This document shows, piece by piece, positions 8,453-16,649 of a DNA stretch of 43,860 bases. The notes under the pieces are model-generated. The model was not told where the DNA came from. It did not search any database and saw only the letters and a list, made by a program, of their open reading frames with translations. The position numbers and the translations under genes were made by a program. The stretch spans positions 1 through 43,860 of the forward strand of contig PNKC01000023.1 in assembly GCA_013822275.1 (NCBI GenBank), read 5' to 3'. Position 1 is the first letter of the stretch. Every line of letters begins with the position of its first letter. The stretch comes from Anaerolinea sp. (GTDB taxonomy: Bacteria > Chloroflexota > Dehalococcoidia > Tepidiformales > Tepidiformaceae).

Positions 8453-8665
8453 TCAGCTACCTTTCTTCGATCCGTGGAGGTTCGAAATCTGGTACACGAT
8501 TCGTCCAAGGAGGGTGACGGAGAGGAAGGCTATTCCGCCACCGAGGAACACAATGAGGCGGGCCTCAAGTTGGCCATCGCGGGCAGTCGTCATCTGTTCC
8601 CAAGCGACCGTCATGCCCGTGCTACCCAGCAGCAGGAGTACGAGGAAGGTGATTGGGAGCCTCAT
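8453..8665 (-). CDS. Small membrane protein, cytochrome b operon
   Basis: A 70-residue protein with an N-terminal helix (residues 3-21), a short loop and a second helix (about 38-60), ending in a lysine-rich tail. ATG 8665 overlaps the cytochrome b stop (ATGA), which decides this start against a longer in-phase frame. I recognise no family. The coupling suggests an accessory subunit or assembly factor of the cytochrome b complex. Confidence 0.78.
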   Translation of the reverse strand: MRLPITFLVLLLLGSTGMTVAWEQMTTARDGQLEARLIVFLGGGIAFLSVTLLGRIVYQISNLHGSKKGS

Positions 8666-9777
8666 CCCGCTCCCTCCTCGACTCCGGGGACATGCTCGGC
8701 CGGTGTCGATGCCTGGGCGTAGATGCCGAGGGCGGCGAGAGTGGCGAGAACCACCGCACCCGCGATCAGAAGGGGCATCCGGACGCGAAGCCCGCTCGAC
8801 CGGAACCGGTCGATGAAGGGGATAGCGGCGAGGCCGAGGAGCCCCACGAACGGCAGCCAGAGCAGGGCCTTGATCCCAAACCAGTCCTCGAAGGGGTAGA
8901 GGGGGAGGAACATCCACAACGGCTTCGTCTTCTCTTCGCCGGGATCGATCAGTTCGCCGAGCGGCGCCCCGAAAACCAGAGCAAGGAGGCTTCCAACGGC
9001 GGTCACCAACAGTCCCCACCCCACAATGTCAGCCAGGTGACTTGTAAAGCGGTAGTACCCCTCGTGCTCCATGGCCTCCCGTGTGTCCGTGTGACCGGGG
9101 TGCTGGATGACTTCGCCGGGCCGGGCGGAGATTCCATGGTACTTCACCAGCAGGAGGTGGACGCCGGCAAGGCCGGCCAAGAGGAACGGGAGGACGGCGA
9201 TGTGGGCAATGAAGAGGCGTTCGAGGATGGGCGTGCTGTCCGTGAAATCCGGGGTGAACCAGACGCCGGCGCCCCCGAGCAGTTCGCCGATCTCCTGGTT
9301 GTGCTGCAGCGCTTCCCACCCCTCCTGATCCCACTTCAAGACGGTGCCTGTGAAGACAAGGCCCAACATGATGGCGAAAAGTCCGACCCCGACGACCCAG
9401 TTCAGCTCCCGTGGCGCCCGATAGCTGCCGGTGGCGAAGACGCGCACCAGATGCAGGAGAAGCGTGATCACCACGAGGTTTGCTAACCAGAAGTGCAGCC
9501 CCCTGACGTATTCCCCGAGCCGGGCGGTGCTGATGATGTAGTTGACGCTCTCACGCGCCTGGCTCGGGTCTGCATGGTAGAACTGCGTGAGGTAAATGCC
9601 GCTGATAATCAGGACTACGATCCCGAACAGCGTGATCCCGCCCAGGGTGTAAAGGACGTTGTTGGCGTGGGCGGGGATTGGATAGGCGAGGCTTTCCAGC
9701 CCGAGCCTGGAATCGATCCACTGCCATGCCTTGCTTCGGTCCGGATGTGCTGGGCGGTTACGTGCGTCTTGCGCCAT
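8662..9777 (-). CDS. Cytochrome b (bc-type), altered Qo motif
   Basis: A 371-residue fused cytochrome b/b6-subunit IV type protein with about eight helices. The four heme ligands are visible: His95 and His109 in the GLHFW...LLLH helix, and His192 and His207, the latter pair spaced as in cytochrome b6. The start is ATG 9777 with a GGAG site; the upstream extension is unsupported. The Qo-site PEWY motif is replaced by PLWM in KPLWMFLPLYPFE, losing the proton-accepting glutamate. No Rieske protein or cytochrome c1 gene is nearby; the neighbouring cupredoxins may take that role (inference). A strong BlaI-type operator lies 93 bases upstream. Confidence 0.93.
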   Translation of the reverse strand: MAQDARNRPAHPDRSKAWQWIDSRLGLESLAYPIPAHANNVLYTLGGITLFGIVVLIISGIYLTQFYHADPSQARESVNYIISTARLGEYVRGLHFWLANLVVITLLLHLVRVFATGSYRAPRELNWVVGVGLFAIMLGLVFTGTVLKWDQEGWEALQHNQEIGELLGGAGVWFTPDFTDSTPILERLFIAHIAVLPFLLAGLAGVHLLLVKYHGISARPGEVIQHPGHTDTREAMEHEGYYRFTSHLADIVGWGLLVTAVGSLLALVFGAPLGELIDPGEEKTKPLWMFLPLYPFEDWFGIKALLWLPFVGLLGLAAIPFIDRFRSSGLRVRMPLLIAGAVVLATLAALGIYAQASTPAEHVPGVEEGAG

Positions 9778-9869
9778 TCCGATCTCCTCTCTGGTCCCAC
9801 GTCCCCCTTGCAACTGGTGGCCATCGCCACCACTGGCGCCGCCGGCTGCGGCGGCCACCTAACGCCTAT

Positions 9870-9886
9870 TACTACCACTTGTCGTA
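9870..9886. promoter_or_regulatory. BlaI-type operator, cytochrome b / 10006 divergent region
   Basis: TACTAC-CACTT-GTCGTA, an exact match to the local consensus. It sits between the divergent cytochrome b gene (start 9777) and the small gene at 10006 and could control both. Confidence 0.75.
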
Positions 9887-10005
9887 TGGTTTGTATACCT
9901 GCAGCCGGCCGGGCGCTATCGAAGTCACGGCCCTCACCCAAGCAGGCGACCGGCGCGATGCACAGCGAACCCGGCGCGGCGATGGAGGACGAAAGGAGAA
10001 GCAGA

Positions 10006-10230
10006 GTGACAAGACAGCCGACATGCTATACCGAGGTGGATGTGCCGATGACCGGCCGGGACCTCTGGGTGACGCGGCTCGCCCTGGAGCACCTCATGGC
10101 GACCAGCACCCGCCACGAGCATTGGATCCACGACATCCGTGCGGCCCTCGCGAAGCTGCCCGAAGCTCACGAGCCGGGCGGCTCCGCCTGTGCCTGTGTC
10201 GCCCCCGGGAGCGACGAGTCCCGTTCGTAA
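10006..10230 (+). CDS. Small hypothetical protein with Cys-rich C-terminus
   Basis: A 74-residue protein beginning at GTG 10006 behind AAAGGAG. Two predicted helices (residues about 17-45) carry several histidines, and the C-terminus contains SACACVAP. No signal peptide or known family. The strong ribosome site and the divergent operator at 9870 support it as real. The in-phase frame upstream of the GTG is antisense to cytochrome b and is rejected. Confidence 0.6.
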   Translation: MTRQPTCYTEVDVPMTGRDLWVTRLALEHLMATSTRHEHWIHDIRAALAKLPEAHEPGGSACACVAPGSDESRS

Positions 10231-10365
10231 AGACGCCCGAGAGCCGCACGTTGAACAGGGGCCCGGCTCGGCGGGCGGCGGACGTTTTTCGTAGCGGCTC
10301 GGCCAGGAAGGCGACAGACTGGGGCCGAGTAGGCCCCGCGTGGGGGCCGTTTGGTCGGGGCAACC

Positions 10366-10382
10366 TCCTACAGTTCGTAGTA
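10366..10382. promoter_or_regulatory. BlaI-type operator upstream of the 10421 gene
   Basis: TCCTAC-AGTTC-GTAGTA; read on the other strand TACTAC-GAACT-GTAGGA. One half-site is perfect. It lies about 40 bases upstream of the ATG of the small secreted protein. Confidence 0.6.
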
Positions 10383-10420
10383 GTATCTCCACGGATCACT
10401 CATGGTTAGGGGTAGTAGCA

Positions 10421-10630
10421 ATGCGAAGAGTGTTGTTCGGAACGCTGTTGGGGCTGACGCTCCCTCTGGGGCTTGTCGCGCCGGCGGCAGCACAACCGGC
10501 GCCCGGTGGCGGCCCCGAATTCGGCCAGCACGTGGCGGAGATGGCGCCTGACCATCCCACCGACCACGGACGCGAATTCGGCAGGTGCGTGAGCGAGCTC
10601 GCGAAGCGTGGGGAGTGCGGCCACCACTAG
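10421..10630 (+). CDS. Small secreted protein ending in CGHH
   Basis: A 69-residue protein with a clear signal peptide (residues 1-24, ending APAAAQ). The mature part contains two copies of a short motif, EFGQHVAEMA and EFGRCVSELA, and ends KRGECGHH. Two cysteines plus terminal histidines suggest metal binding outside the cell. An in-frame ATG at 10403 is possible, but the signal peptide favours 10421. I do not recognise a named family. The operator directly upstream places it in the BlaI regulon. Confidence 0.75.
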   Translation: MRRVLFGTLLGLTLPLGLVAPAAAQPAPGGGPEFGQHVAEMAPDHPTDHGREFGRCVSELAKRGECGHH

Positions 10631-10775
10631 GAGCCCGTCAAACGCGCGAGCGCGCTGCCAGGCTCGGACGAACCGGGGATCCGGACCCTCCCTGGCCGAA
10701 GGCAGCATTCCTCGGCCAACAGGAGTTCGTTGCCGCTTGAGTCATGTAGACTCCATGCCATTGGAGGGAGTGCCG

Positions 10776-12770
10776 ATGCCCCATCGCCTGGTCTCCGCCC
10801 TGGCGACTCTCGGGGCGGTGAGTCTGATGGGCCTTGTCCTGCTGGCCGCCCTGCTGACGGCGCCCGCCACCAGCAGGGCTCAGGAGCCGCCGCTTCTGAC
10901 GGCGCGTGTGACCGACCTCGCGGGCGTATTGAGCGGCACCGCCGACATCGAAAAGGCCCTCCAGGACCTCGAGGACGGCCGGAACGTACAGCTCTGGGTC
11001 CTCTTCGTGGAGACAACCGGTTCCCGAACGGTGACCCAGTTCGCCGACGCCATTGCGGAAGCGAACTCCTTTGGAGGGAACGACGCCCTCGTAGTTGTCG
11101 CCGTCCGGGACCGCAGCGACGCCCTCTGGGTAGGGCCCCTCCTCGCCGGCGTAACCAACGACGAGATCGACCGGATGCTATCGGGCGAACTCGAACCGCG
11201 CCTCTCCGGCGGCGATTTCAATGGCGCCGTTAGCGCGCTGGCGCGTGCTCTGGGCGTTGCCGTTGCCGGAGATCTGAGCGCTGGCAGCAGCGGCGGCGCT
11301 GACGCCGCCACAGTCCTTCTCATTATCGGGGTTGTGTTTGCTATCGCGGTGGCGGGGGCCGGTGCGTGGTGGGCTGTGCGGTGGCGGCGCGGCCGTCAGG
11401 CCGCGGAGGAGCGTGACCGCCAAACTGGCCAGCTCGCCCAAAGGGCAAACCCGCTCCTGCTGGAAGTCGATGACGGACTTCGCGATGCCCAGCAGGAACT
11501 CGGGTTCGCCGAAGCTCAGTTCGCCGAGGCCGACGTCGCGCCCTTCCGCGCGGCGCTCGACGCGGCGCGAACTGAGCTCCAGGCCGCCTTCCGGCTCCGC
11601 CAACAGCTCGACGACGACCGGCCCGAAGAACCGGCCACGCGCCGCACCATGCTCGAAGAGCTTATCGCCCGCGCCGAGCAGGCGAACGCGCTCCTCGCCC
11701 GGGAACGTGCCCGCCTTGAGAAGCTTCGCGACCTCGAACGGACGGCCCCGGACGTCCTGGCGGGCCTCTCAGCTCAGTTGGACGAAACCGAAGCGCGTAT
11801 CCCCCAGGCCGAAGCCAGCTTCAGAGGCCTCGAGGCTTACGCACCGGCCACGTGGGAACCGCTCAAGGGCAACGTGGTGGAAGCGCGAAAGCGTCTCGAC
11901 TTTGCGCGCGAGGCGACCGCGGCCGGCCTGGCGGCCACCGCCGCGGGGGACGGACGAGCGGCGGCCGCGAGGGCACGGGAGGGCCAGGCTGCCCATGCCC
12001 AGGCAGGGGCGCTGCTCGACGCGATCGACCGGCAAGCGCAGGCCGTCCAGGCGGCTCGCGAGACCCTCGATCGGGAGATCGCGGCAGCCGAGGCGGACGT
12101 GCGCGCCGCCCTCGCTGCCGTCGCTGAGGGGAAAGTGGAAAGCGGGTCCGAAGACCTTGTCCGCGCCCAGGCCCTCCTCGAATCGGCCAAGCGGGCGGCC
12201 TCCGCGCCCGGCGCCGACGTCCTCGCCGCCCTGCGGATGGCGCAGGAGGCGAATAGCGGCGCCGACACCGTCCTCGCCGGGCTCCGCGCCGCGGAGAAGC
12301 GGCAGCAGCGCGCGCAGGCCGCCTTCGAGGCGACGCTCAGGCGCGCGGAAACCGCTTACCGCCAGGCCGCTGACTACGTCCTCGGACCCCGGCCCGGCAT
12401 CGGCCGGGAGGCGCGCACGCGCCTTGCCGAGGCGGAGCGCCACCTCGCCGCGGCGCGCGAACTGCAGGCGACTGACCTCGCCTCTGCCGCTTCCGAGGCG
12501 GCGGCTGGCGAACGTCTGGCCAACGACGCGATCCGGCTCGCCCAGGGCGAGTTCGGCGGCCACGGCCGTGGCGCCGGGGGGTCCGGTGCCATGGGTGGCG
12601 TCCTGGGTGGAATAATCGGTGGCATCCTCGCGGGAGGGATGCGCGGTGGGCCTGGATTCGGTGGCACGGCCTGGGGCAGCCCTGGCCAATCCCGCTCGCG
12701 CGGCGGCGGCTTTCGTATCCCCAGCGGCGTTGGCCGTGGGGGTGGGCGATCAAGAGGAGGGCGCTGGTAG
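10776..12770 (+). CDS. TPM-domain membrane protein with long coiled coil
   Basis: A 664-residue envelope protein starting at ATG 10776 behind GGAGGGAG. It has a signal peptide (1-36), an extracellular TPM (TLP18.3/Psb32-like) domain at about 42-150 with NVQLWVLFVETTG and NDALVVVAVRDR, a membrane helix near 180-200, then about 400 residues of alanine- and glutamate-rich coiled coil on the cytoplasmic side. The end is a glycine-rich tail finishing RGGGRSRGGRW. TPM proteins act in envelope or photosystem maintenance. The next gene encodes PspA, an established type of partner for such membrane-stress proteins; the 99-base gap suggests one transcript. Confidence 0.88.
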   Translation: MPHRLVSALATLGAVSLMGLVLLAALLTAPATSRAQEPPLLTARVTDLAGVLSGTADIEKALQDLEDGRNVQLWVLFVETTGSRTVTQFADAIAEANSFGGNDALVVVAVRDRSDALWVGPLLAGVTNDEIDRMLSGELEPRLSGGDFNGAVSALARALGVAVAGDLSAGSSGGADAATVLLIIGVVFAIAVAGAGAWWAVRWRRGRQAAEERDRQTGQLAQRANPLLLEVDDGLRDAQQELGFAEAQFAEADVAPFRAALDAARTELQAAFRLRQQLDDDRPEEPATRRTMLEELIARAEQANALLARERARLEKLRDLERTAPDVLAGLSAQLDETEARIPQAEASFRGLEAYAPATWEPLKGNVVEARKRLDFAREATAAGLAATAAGDGRAAAARAREGQAAHAQAGALLDAIDRQAQAVQAARETLDREIAAAEADVRAALAAVAEGKVESGSEDLVRAQALLESAKRAASAPGADVLAALRMAQEANSGADTVLAGLRAAEKRQQRAQAAFEATLRRAETAYRQAADYVLGPRPGIGREARTRLAEAERHLAAARELQATDLASAASEAAAGERLANDAIRLAQGEFGGHGRGAGGSGAMGGVLGGIIGGILAGGMRGGPGFGGTAWGSPGQSRSRGGGFRIPSGVGRGGGRSRGGRW

Positions 12771-12869
12771 TGCGTGCACCGGGGCGTGGCCCGCCAACCC
12801 CATAACTTCGATATCAACAACGTCCTGGCCAATCCGCTCTCAGCAGGTTTCGCTCGAAGGAGAAACAAA

Positions 12870-13604
12870 ATGGCGAATTCCATCCTTGGCCGCATGTCCA
12901 CGCTTATGCGCGCGAACATCAACGCCCTTCTCGACAAGGCGGAAGACCCCGAGAAGATGCTCGATCAGATGGTCCGGGACTTCACCGAGAACATCTCCGA
13001 GGCCGAGCAGGCTGTAGCCCAAACCGTCGGCAACTTACGCCTTCTCGAAGACGACCTTCGGGAAGCCCGCGAGGCCTGCCAGGAATGGGGCGGCAAGGCG
13101 GCCGCTGCCTCACAGAAAGCCGACCAACTCCGCGCCGGGGACAAGCTGACCGACGCCAGCCGCTTCGACGAACTCGCAAAGACAGCCCTTCGCCGCCAAC
13201 TCGGCTTCGAACAGCAGATCCAGACGTACGCCGCGCAGGTTGACCAGCAGACCATCCTCACGGAGAAGCTGAAGGACGGCCTGAACAAGATGCGAGACCG
13301 CCGCGAAGAGCTCGTCCAGAAGCGCGGCGAGTTGATCGCCCGCGCGAAGCTCGCGCAGGCCTCGGTCCACGTCCAGCAAGCGGTGAAGAGCATCTCGGTC
13401 ATGGACCCGACGAGCGACCTCAACCGGTTCGAGGAGCGAATCCGCCGTCAGGAAGCGCTCGCGCGGGGCATGGAAGAGGTCGCGGTCAGTTCGATCGACG
13501 AGCAGTTCGACCAGCTAGACGACGAGATGGACGACATTGAGGTGGAGGCCCGGCTCGCTGCTCTCAAGTCGGGGGCCGCGCCCAGGCTCACATCCGGCAC
13601 CTGA
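12870..13604 (+). CDS. pspA: PspA/IM30 family membrane-stress protein
   Basis: A 244-residue, almost wholly alpha-helical protein of the PspA/Vipp1 (ESCRT-III-like) family, which binds and stabilises the cytoplasmic membrane. The N-terminal amphipathic helix NSILGRMSTLMRANINALLD, the DPEKMLDQMVRD segment and the long central coiled coil are characteristic. ATG 12870 follows GAAGGAG by seven bases. It lies downstream of the TPM protein gene. No psp-type regulator is nearby and no BlaI operator is visible here. Confidence 0.95.
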   Translation: MANSILGRMSTLMRANINALLDKAEDPEKMLDQMVRDFTENISEAEQAVAQTVGNLRLLEDDLREAREACQEWGGKAAAASQKADQLRAGDKLTDASRFDELAKTALRRQLGFEQQIQTYAAQVDQQTILTEKLKDGLNKMRDRREELVQKRGELIARAKLAQASVHVQQAVKSISVMDPTSDLNRFEERIRRQEALARGMEEVAVSSIDEQFDQLDDEMDDIEVEARLAALKSGAAPRLTSGT

Positions 13605-13921
13605 GGACGGCGGCCGGAAGGCGGCCAACTGAACCCAGGCACGCGGCCGTGCCAGGGACCGTCCCGGACTGTGAATGATCCCGCCAGCATCCCGCGCGCG
13701 GAGTGGGAGGGAATCGCCCGCCGCGCTACGGATTGGGCGTTCGGGCCGCGCGTCTCCCACTGGTGGGCGCGGCCACGCGCTTCATGCCGCGTCCGAAGCT
13801 CGCTCGCCAGTCCGCGGCCGGGCGAGGTTGGTGGGCGCGAGTGATCAGGCGCAGGTGTTTCGAAACGCTTGACGGGAGCCAGCCACGCAAAAAAGTGGCG
13901 TGCGTCGAGCCGGGCAGGGTC
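13605..13921. other. Intergenic stretch without a supported gene
   Basis: A 317-base gap between convergent genes. It contains a short hairpin GGCACG-CGGC-CGTGCC at 13638-13653 that could end the pspA transcript, although no T-run follows. Open frames through it are shadows extending antisense into the cupredoxin gene. No operator was seen. Confidence 0.5.
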
Positions 13922-14446
13922 CTACTTCACGGTCACCTGCGCGAACATGCCCTTCTCATAGTGGTTCACCGCCTTGCCATCCACTTGCTCAACGACCAGG
14001 CAGGCGAGTTCGTATGTCCCCGGGGCGAGCGCGGCCTGACCTGTCTTCGTCTCGCCAGGCTTGATATCGCTGAGGTTGAGCACGGGGGCCCCGAACTTGG
14101 ACTGGCCGGCCTTGGCGCCCTGTGGCAGGGGAAGGACAACCAGCTGATGGGTCGCACCCTCCTGGCCGGCCATGGCCATCCCGCCGTGTTCCGCCTCATG
14201 TGTCGCGGTGAACTTCACGGTCCCCGCGGCGAGCGTCGCGGAGGAGGGTTCGATGCTCCAGTTCTTGAGATTCACCGTGACGGACGACTCGGCGGCGCCG
14301 GCGGCGGTTTTCGCGGCACCGGCGGTGGGTGTCCCGGCCCCGCCCATGTCCATCCCGCCCATAGCCGGACTGTCGTCATCACCTCCGCACGCCGCGGAGA
14401 TTAGCCCCATCACGCCAACGCCGGCCACCAGGATCAAGAAGCGCAT
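13922..14446 (-). CDS. Cupredoxin lipoprotein
   Basis: A 174-residue lipoprotein with lipobox ISAAC (Cys near residue 20), a Met/Gly-rich spacer (MGGMDMGG) and a C-terminal cupredoxin domain. Type-1 copper ligands can be assigned: His in ATHQLVV, Cys in ELACLVVEQ, then His and Met in NHYEKGM. The insertion between the Cys and the last His is longer than in plastocyanin. The role is electron transfer or copper binding on the outer membrane face. ATG 14446 has an AGGAAGG site that abuts the BlaI operator, so repressor binding would also cover the ribosome site region of the DNA. Confidence 0.88.
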   Translation of the reverse strand: MRFLILVAGVGVMGLISAACGGDDDSPAMGGMDMGGAGTPTAGAAKTAAGAAESSVTVNLKNWSIEPSSATLAAGTVKFTATHEAEHGGMAMAGQEGATHQLVVLPLPQGAKAGQSKFGAPVLNLSDIKPGETKTGQAALAPGTYELACLVVEQVDGKAVNHYEKGMFAQVTVK

Positions 14447-14461
14447 TTGCTGAAACCTTCC

Positions 14462-14477
14462 TACTACGAGTGTCGTA
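14462..14477. promoter_or_regulatory. BlaI-type operator, cupredoxin 13922-14446
   Basis: TACTAC-GAGT-GTCGTA with a four-base spacer, only 15 bases upstream of the cupredoxin ATG. The intergenic DNA beyond it (14478-14707) shows no other gene. Confidence 0.75.
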
Positions 14478-14707
14478 CTTGTCCGTAGCGTACCGGCCGG
14501 GGGCGGATGGGACAATCGCGCAGGGTTTCCCTTCGGTTAAGCCAGCGGTTGGACACGATGCCCGTGTGGCGGGACTGAAGGGTCCGGCAGCCACGGTGTC
14601 CGAAAGCCACGTTTGCCAGCGCTACTGTCCAGGGCAGTCAGGGCGCGGAATCAGCCGTCCTACTCCAGGCTATGGCCAGCGCATCGTCGAGACGCCCGAA
14701 TACGTTG

Positions 14708-15163
14708 TCATTGCACCACGAGCCGCGCCTTCATGTTGGGATGAATCGTGCAGAAGTAGTCGAATGTACCGGCGGTGGGGAAGGTGAGTGTCGCGCTCTT
14801 GCCCCTGCCGAGCACCCCCGTGTCCCAGGCGCGGCCAGTATCCGTCGCGGAGTGGGGTGCGCTGTCGCGGTTCGTCCAGGTTACCGTGCCACCTACGGGT
14901 ATCTGGAGGTTGCCCGGGGAATAGGCGAAGTCCTCGATTGCGATCGTCTCGGCCGCGGTCCCCTGACGCGCGGCGTCACCCGACGCGTTGCGCCCGCCAC
15001 CGCCCATCATCCCGCCCATGTGGCCGCCGCCCATCATCCCGGACGCGTCCCAGGACGATGCCATCCACGCAAAGGAGCCGATCGTGATGGCAAGCAGACC
15101 GATCAGTCCAAAGCCAAGCAGCAGCGCAAGTGGTTTCGATGGCCCGGAAACCGCGTGGTTCAT
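14708..15163 (-). CDS. Membrane-anchored plastocyanin/azurin-like cupredoxin
   Basis: A 151-residue protein with one N-terminal membrane helix (about 10-33), a Met/His/Gly linker (SGMMGGGHMGGMMGGGG) likely to hold copper, and a cupredoxin domain. Ligands: His in APHSATD and the classical C-terminal loop DYFCTIHPNMK (Cys, His, Met). It probably carries electrons at the outer face of the membrane. It follows the SHOCT gene by 69 bases and is the last gene of the unit that starts at 16523. Confidence 0.93.
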   Translation of the reverse strand: MNHAVSGPSKPLALLLGFGLIGLLAITIGSFAWMASSWDASGMMGGGHMGGMMGGGGRNASGDAARQGTAAETIAIEDFAYSPGNLQIPVGGTVTWTNRDSAPHSATDTGRAWDTGVLGRGKSATLTFPTAGTFDYFCTIHPNMKARLVVQ

Positions 15164-15232
15164 GTCAGCTTCTCCTCCGGTCCGGCATGGTGCTCGCCGC
15201 AGTGCGCCGGCCGGACCATCCCCGGTTGCGGG

Positions 15233-15460
15233 TCATCTGAGCAACGTCTCGCGGATGCGTTCGTACTCCTCCTGCGAAATCTCGCCGGCGGCAAACCGCC
15301 GCTTCGCGACCTCCAACGGAGTCTCGGACCGCCCTGGTGCGTCTCCCGCTCCACGGCCAAAGGCGCTGGAGAACAGGTACACGAGCGTCCCAATGAGCAG
15401 GACCCAGAAGACGCCTCCGAAGAGCATCCACCACCCCATTCCTTCATTCGCTCCCCACAT
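15233..15460 (-). CDS. Small SHOCT-domain membrane protein
   Basis: A 75-residue protein with one membrane helix (about 9-30) followed by a C-terminal SHOCT motif: LEVAKRRFAAGEISQEEYER. SHOCT modules are short oligomerisation or regulatory helices at protein ends. The start is ATG 15460; the longer frame runs into the next gene antisense to nothing known. It sits between the membrane protein and the cupredoxin in one unit. Confidence 0.88.
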   Translation of the reverse strand: MWGANEGMGWWMLFGGVFWVLLIGTLVYLFSSAFGRGAGDAPGRSETPLEVAKRRFAAGEISQEEYERIRETLLR

Positions 15461-15474
15461 TAACGCTGTCCTTT

Positions 15475-16017
15475 CTACCGGCTCGAAGCCGGTATGGTTG
15501 CCTCGAGCGGCCTGGCGAGGTGGACGAGCAGCGACCGCTGCCGCCGAATTTTCCACCCGAGGTACGAGATGCCGAGGCCGTTCATCACGATCCCCGTCCA
15601 CATGATCGGTTCTTTGAAGTCGTTAAGGAATACGGCGGCTCCCGACATCCCGATGAGGGGGAGAGCGTCGGCGAGATGATGCGCGCAACACGCCAGCATG
15701 GCCGCGGTACTCGTGCCCGTCCCCGCTGCCATGGCGCCAGGGTTGCTTCGGGCATGGAGAGCGCGCAGGTAAACGAACATTGCCACCTGGATCCCGAACC
15801 CCGCCGTGACGGCCCCAACGAACCAGCGGTCCGTGGCCAGTTGCTCCCGGGCGTGGGCCCAGCCCTGGGCGAGAGAGATGATGCCGAGGTACATGCCGAG
15901 GAGAAGACCGGCGCCGACGAGCCCCCAGCTGGTGGCCTTCAGCCAGGTCTTCGGATCGTTTCGCAGGCTGGAGGGTGCTTCGCACAGGTCTCGCCGTCGT
16001 CGCGTCACCAGGTCCAT
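15475..16017 (-). CDS. Polytopic membrane protein with CCAHH motif
   Basis: A 180-residue protein with about four membrane helices and an intramembrane motif, MLACCAHHLADALPLIG, whose two cysteines and two histidines could bind copper or another soft metal. I do not recognise a named family. The N-terminus is arginine-rich (cytoplasmic). The first 13 bases overlap the end of the lipoprotein gene. The order lipoprotein, CCAHH protein, SHOCT protein, cupredoxin suggests a copper-handling unit; this is inference. Confidence 0.78.
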   Translation of the reverse strand: MDLVTRRRRDLCEAPSSLRNDPKTWLKATSWGLVGAGLLLGMYLGIISLAQGWAHAREQLATDRWFVGAVTAGFGIQVAMFVYLRALHARSNPGAMAAGTGTSTAAMLACCAHHLADALPLIGMSGAAVFLNDFKEPIMWTGIVMNGLGISYLGWKIRRQRSLLVHLARPLEATIPASSR

Positions 16018-16523
16018 TGGAAGCTCCTTTCCGGCGAGGCGACATCCTTAACGACGACGGTGATCGCTCGCACCGGCTCCCCGAGCAGCGGCCGTCCATC
16101 GACGGTTGCCGGGAAACTCAGCTTGCCTTCCCGGTGATGGCTGCCTTTCGCCGCATCCCACGTGATGGGGGCGACCTCAACGCCCGTATCGGTCCGCAGC
16201 AACGCGAGGTTCATGAGGTCGAATCCATCCAGGTCGACCGAGTGAGTGTCCATCGTCACGTTGAAGACGAGCCCGGCCTCCGGGCCCTCCCAGGTGAGAT
16301 CGACAGTCACGCTTCCCGCGTCGGAAGTTCGCTTGCCGCCGACGGCGGGAGACTGGTCGCCGCTGCCGGAGTTGGAACAACTGGCCGACAGAAACGCGGC
16401 GATGAGCAGGAACCCGGCAGCGAGCCCCAACCCGATGTGCGGACGCCGGGCGGCGCCGCGACTGAGAGCCTGGCCTGGCCTGAAACGGCCGTTCCGCCGG
16501 CTGCGGGTGACTCTGTCATCCAT
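16005..16523 (-). CDS. Lipoprotein, first gene of the cupredoxin operon
   Basis: A 172-residue protein with an arginine-rich N-terminus, a membrane segment (about 30-47) and lipobox LSASC. The exported domain is beta-rich and has a conserved-looking core, NVTMDTHSVDLDGFDL, with a later GSHHREGKLSFP. I do not recognise a named family. It starts 15 bases from the operator at 16538, divergent from blaI, so the same site can govern both directions. Confidence 0.75.
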   Translation of the reverse strand: MDDRVTRSRRNGRFRPGQALSRGAARRPHIGLGLAAGFLLIAAFLSASCSNSGSGDQSPAVGGKRTSDAGSVTVDLTWEGPEAGLVFNVTMDTHSVDLDGFDLMNLALLRTDTGVEVAPITWDAAKGSHHREGKLSFPATVDGRPLLGEPVRAITVVVKDVASPERSFQWTW

Positions 16524-16537
16524 GTTCGAGATTTCCT

Positions 16538-16554
16538 TACTACGATGCGTCGTA
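16538..16554. promoter_or_regulatory. BlaI-type operator between blaI and the cupredoxin operon
   Basis: TACTAC-GATGC-GTCGTA, an exact consensus match. Located between the divergent lipoprotein (start 16523) and blaI (start 16650), it implies autoregulation of the repressor. Confidence 0.78.
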
Positions 16555-16561
16555 CGTCGGC

Positions 16562-16577
16562 CCCAGTGTACACTGGG
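16562..16577. promoter_or_regulatory. Second perfect palindrome in the blaI promoter
   Basis: CCCAGTGTACACTGGG is a perfect 16-base dyad eight bases from the BlaI-type site. Its core GTGTACAC differs from the shared operator, so another regulator or a stronger second BlaI contact is possible. Confidence 0.4.
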
Positions 16578-16649
16578 AGTGGCCGCCGGGGTGGACGGCT
16601 GGATGGCCGGTCATCCGGTACCGAATGGTCCATACGGGGGAGGTTGGCG

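Noticed and set aside
9908-9961. Possible third copy of the 84-base element near 9908-9961 (shared GGCCCT...GCGATGC pattern)
   Set aside because: Identity is weak and needs several gaps, and the position relative to the operator differs from the two clear copies.
11332-12689. Long alternative frames across the TPM-protein gene
   Set aside because: Arg/Pro/Ser-rich shadow translations; the coiled-coil frame with signal peptide and TPM domain is the real one.
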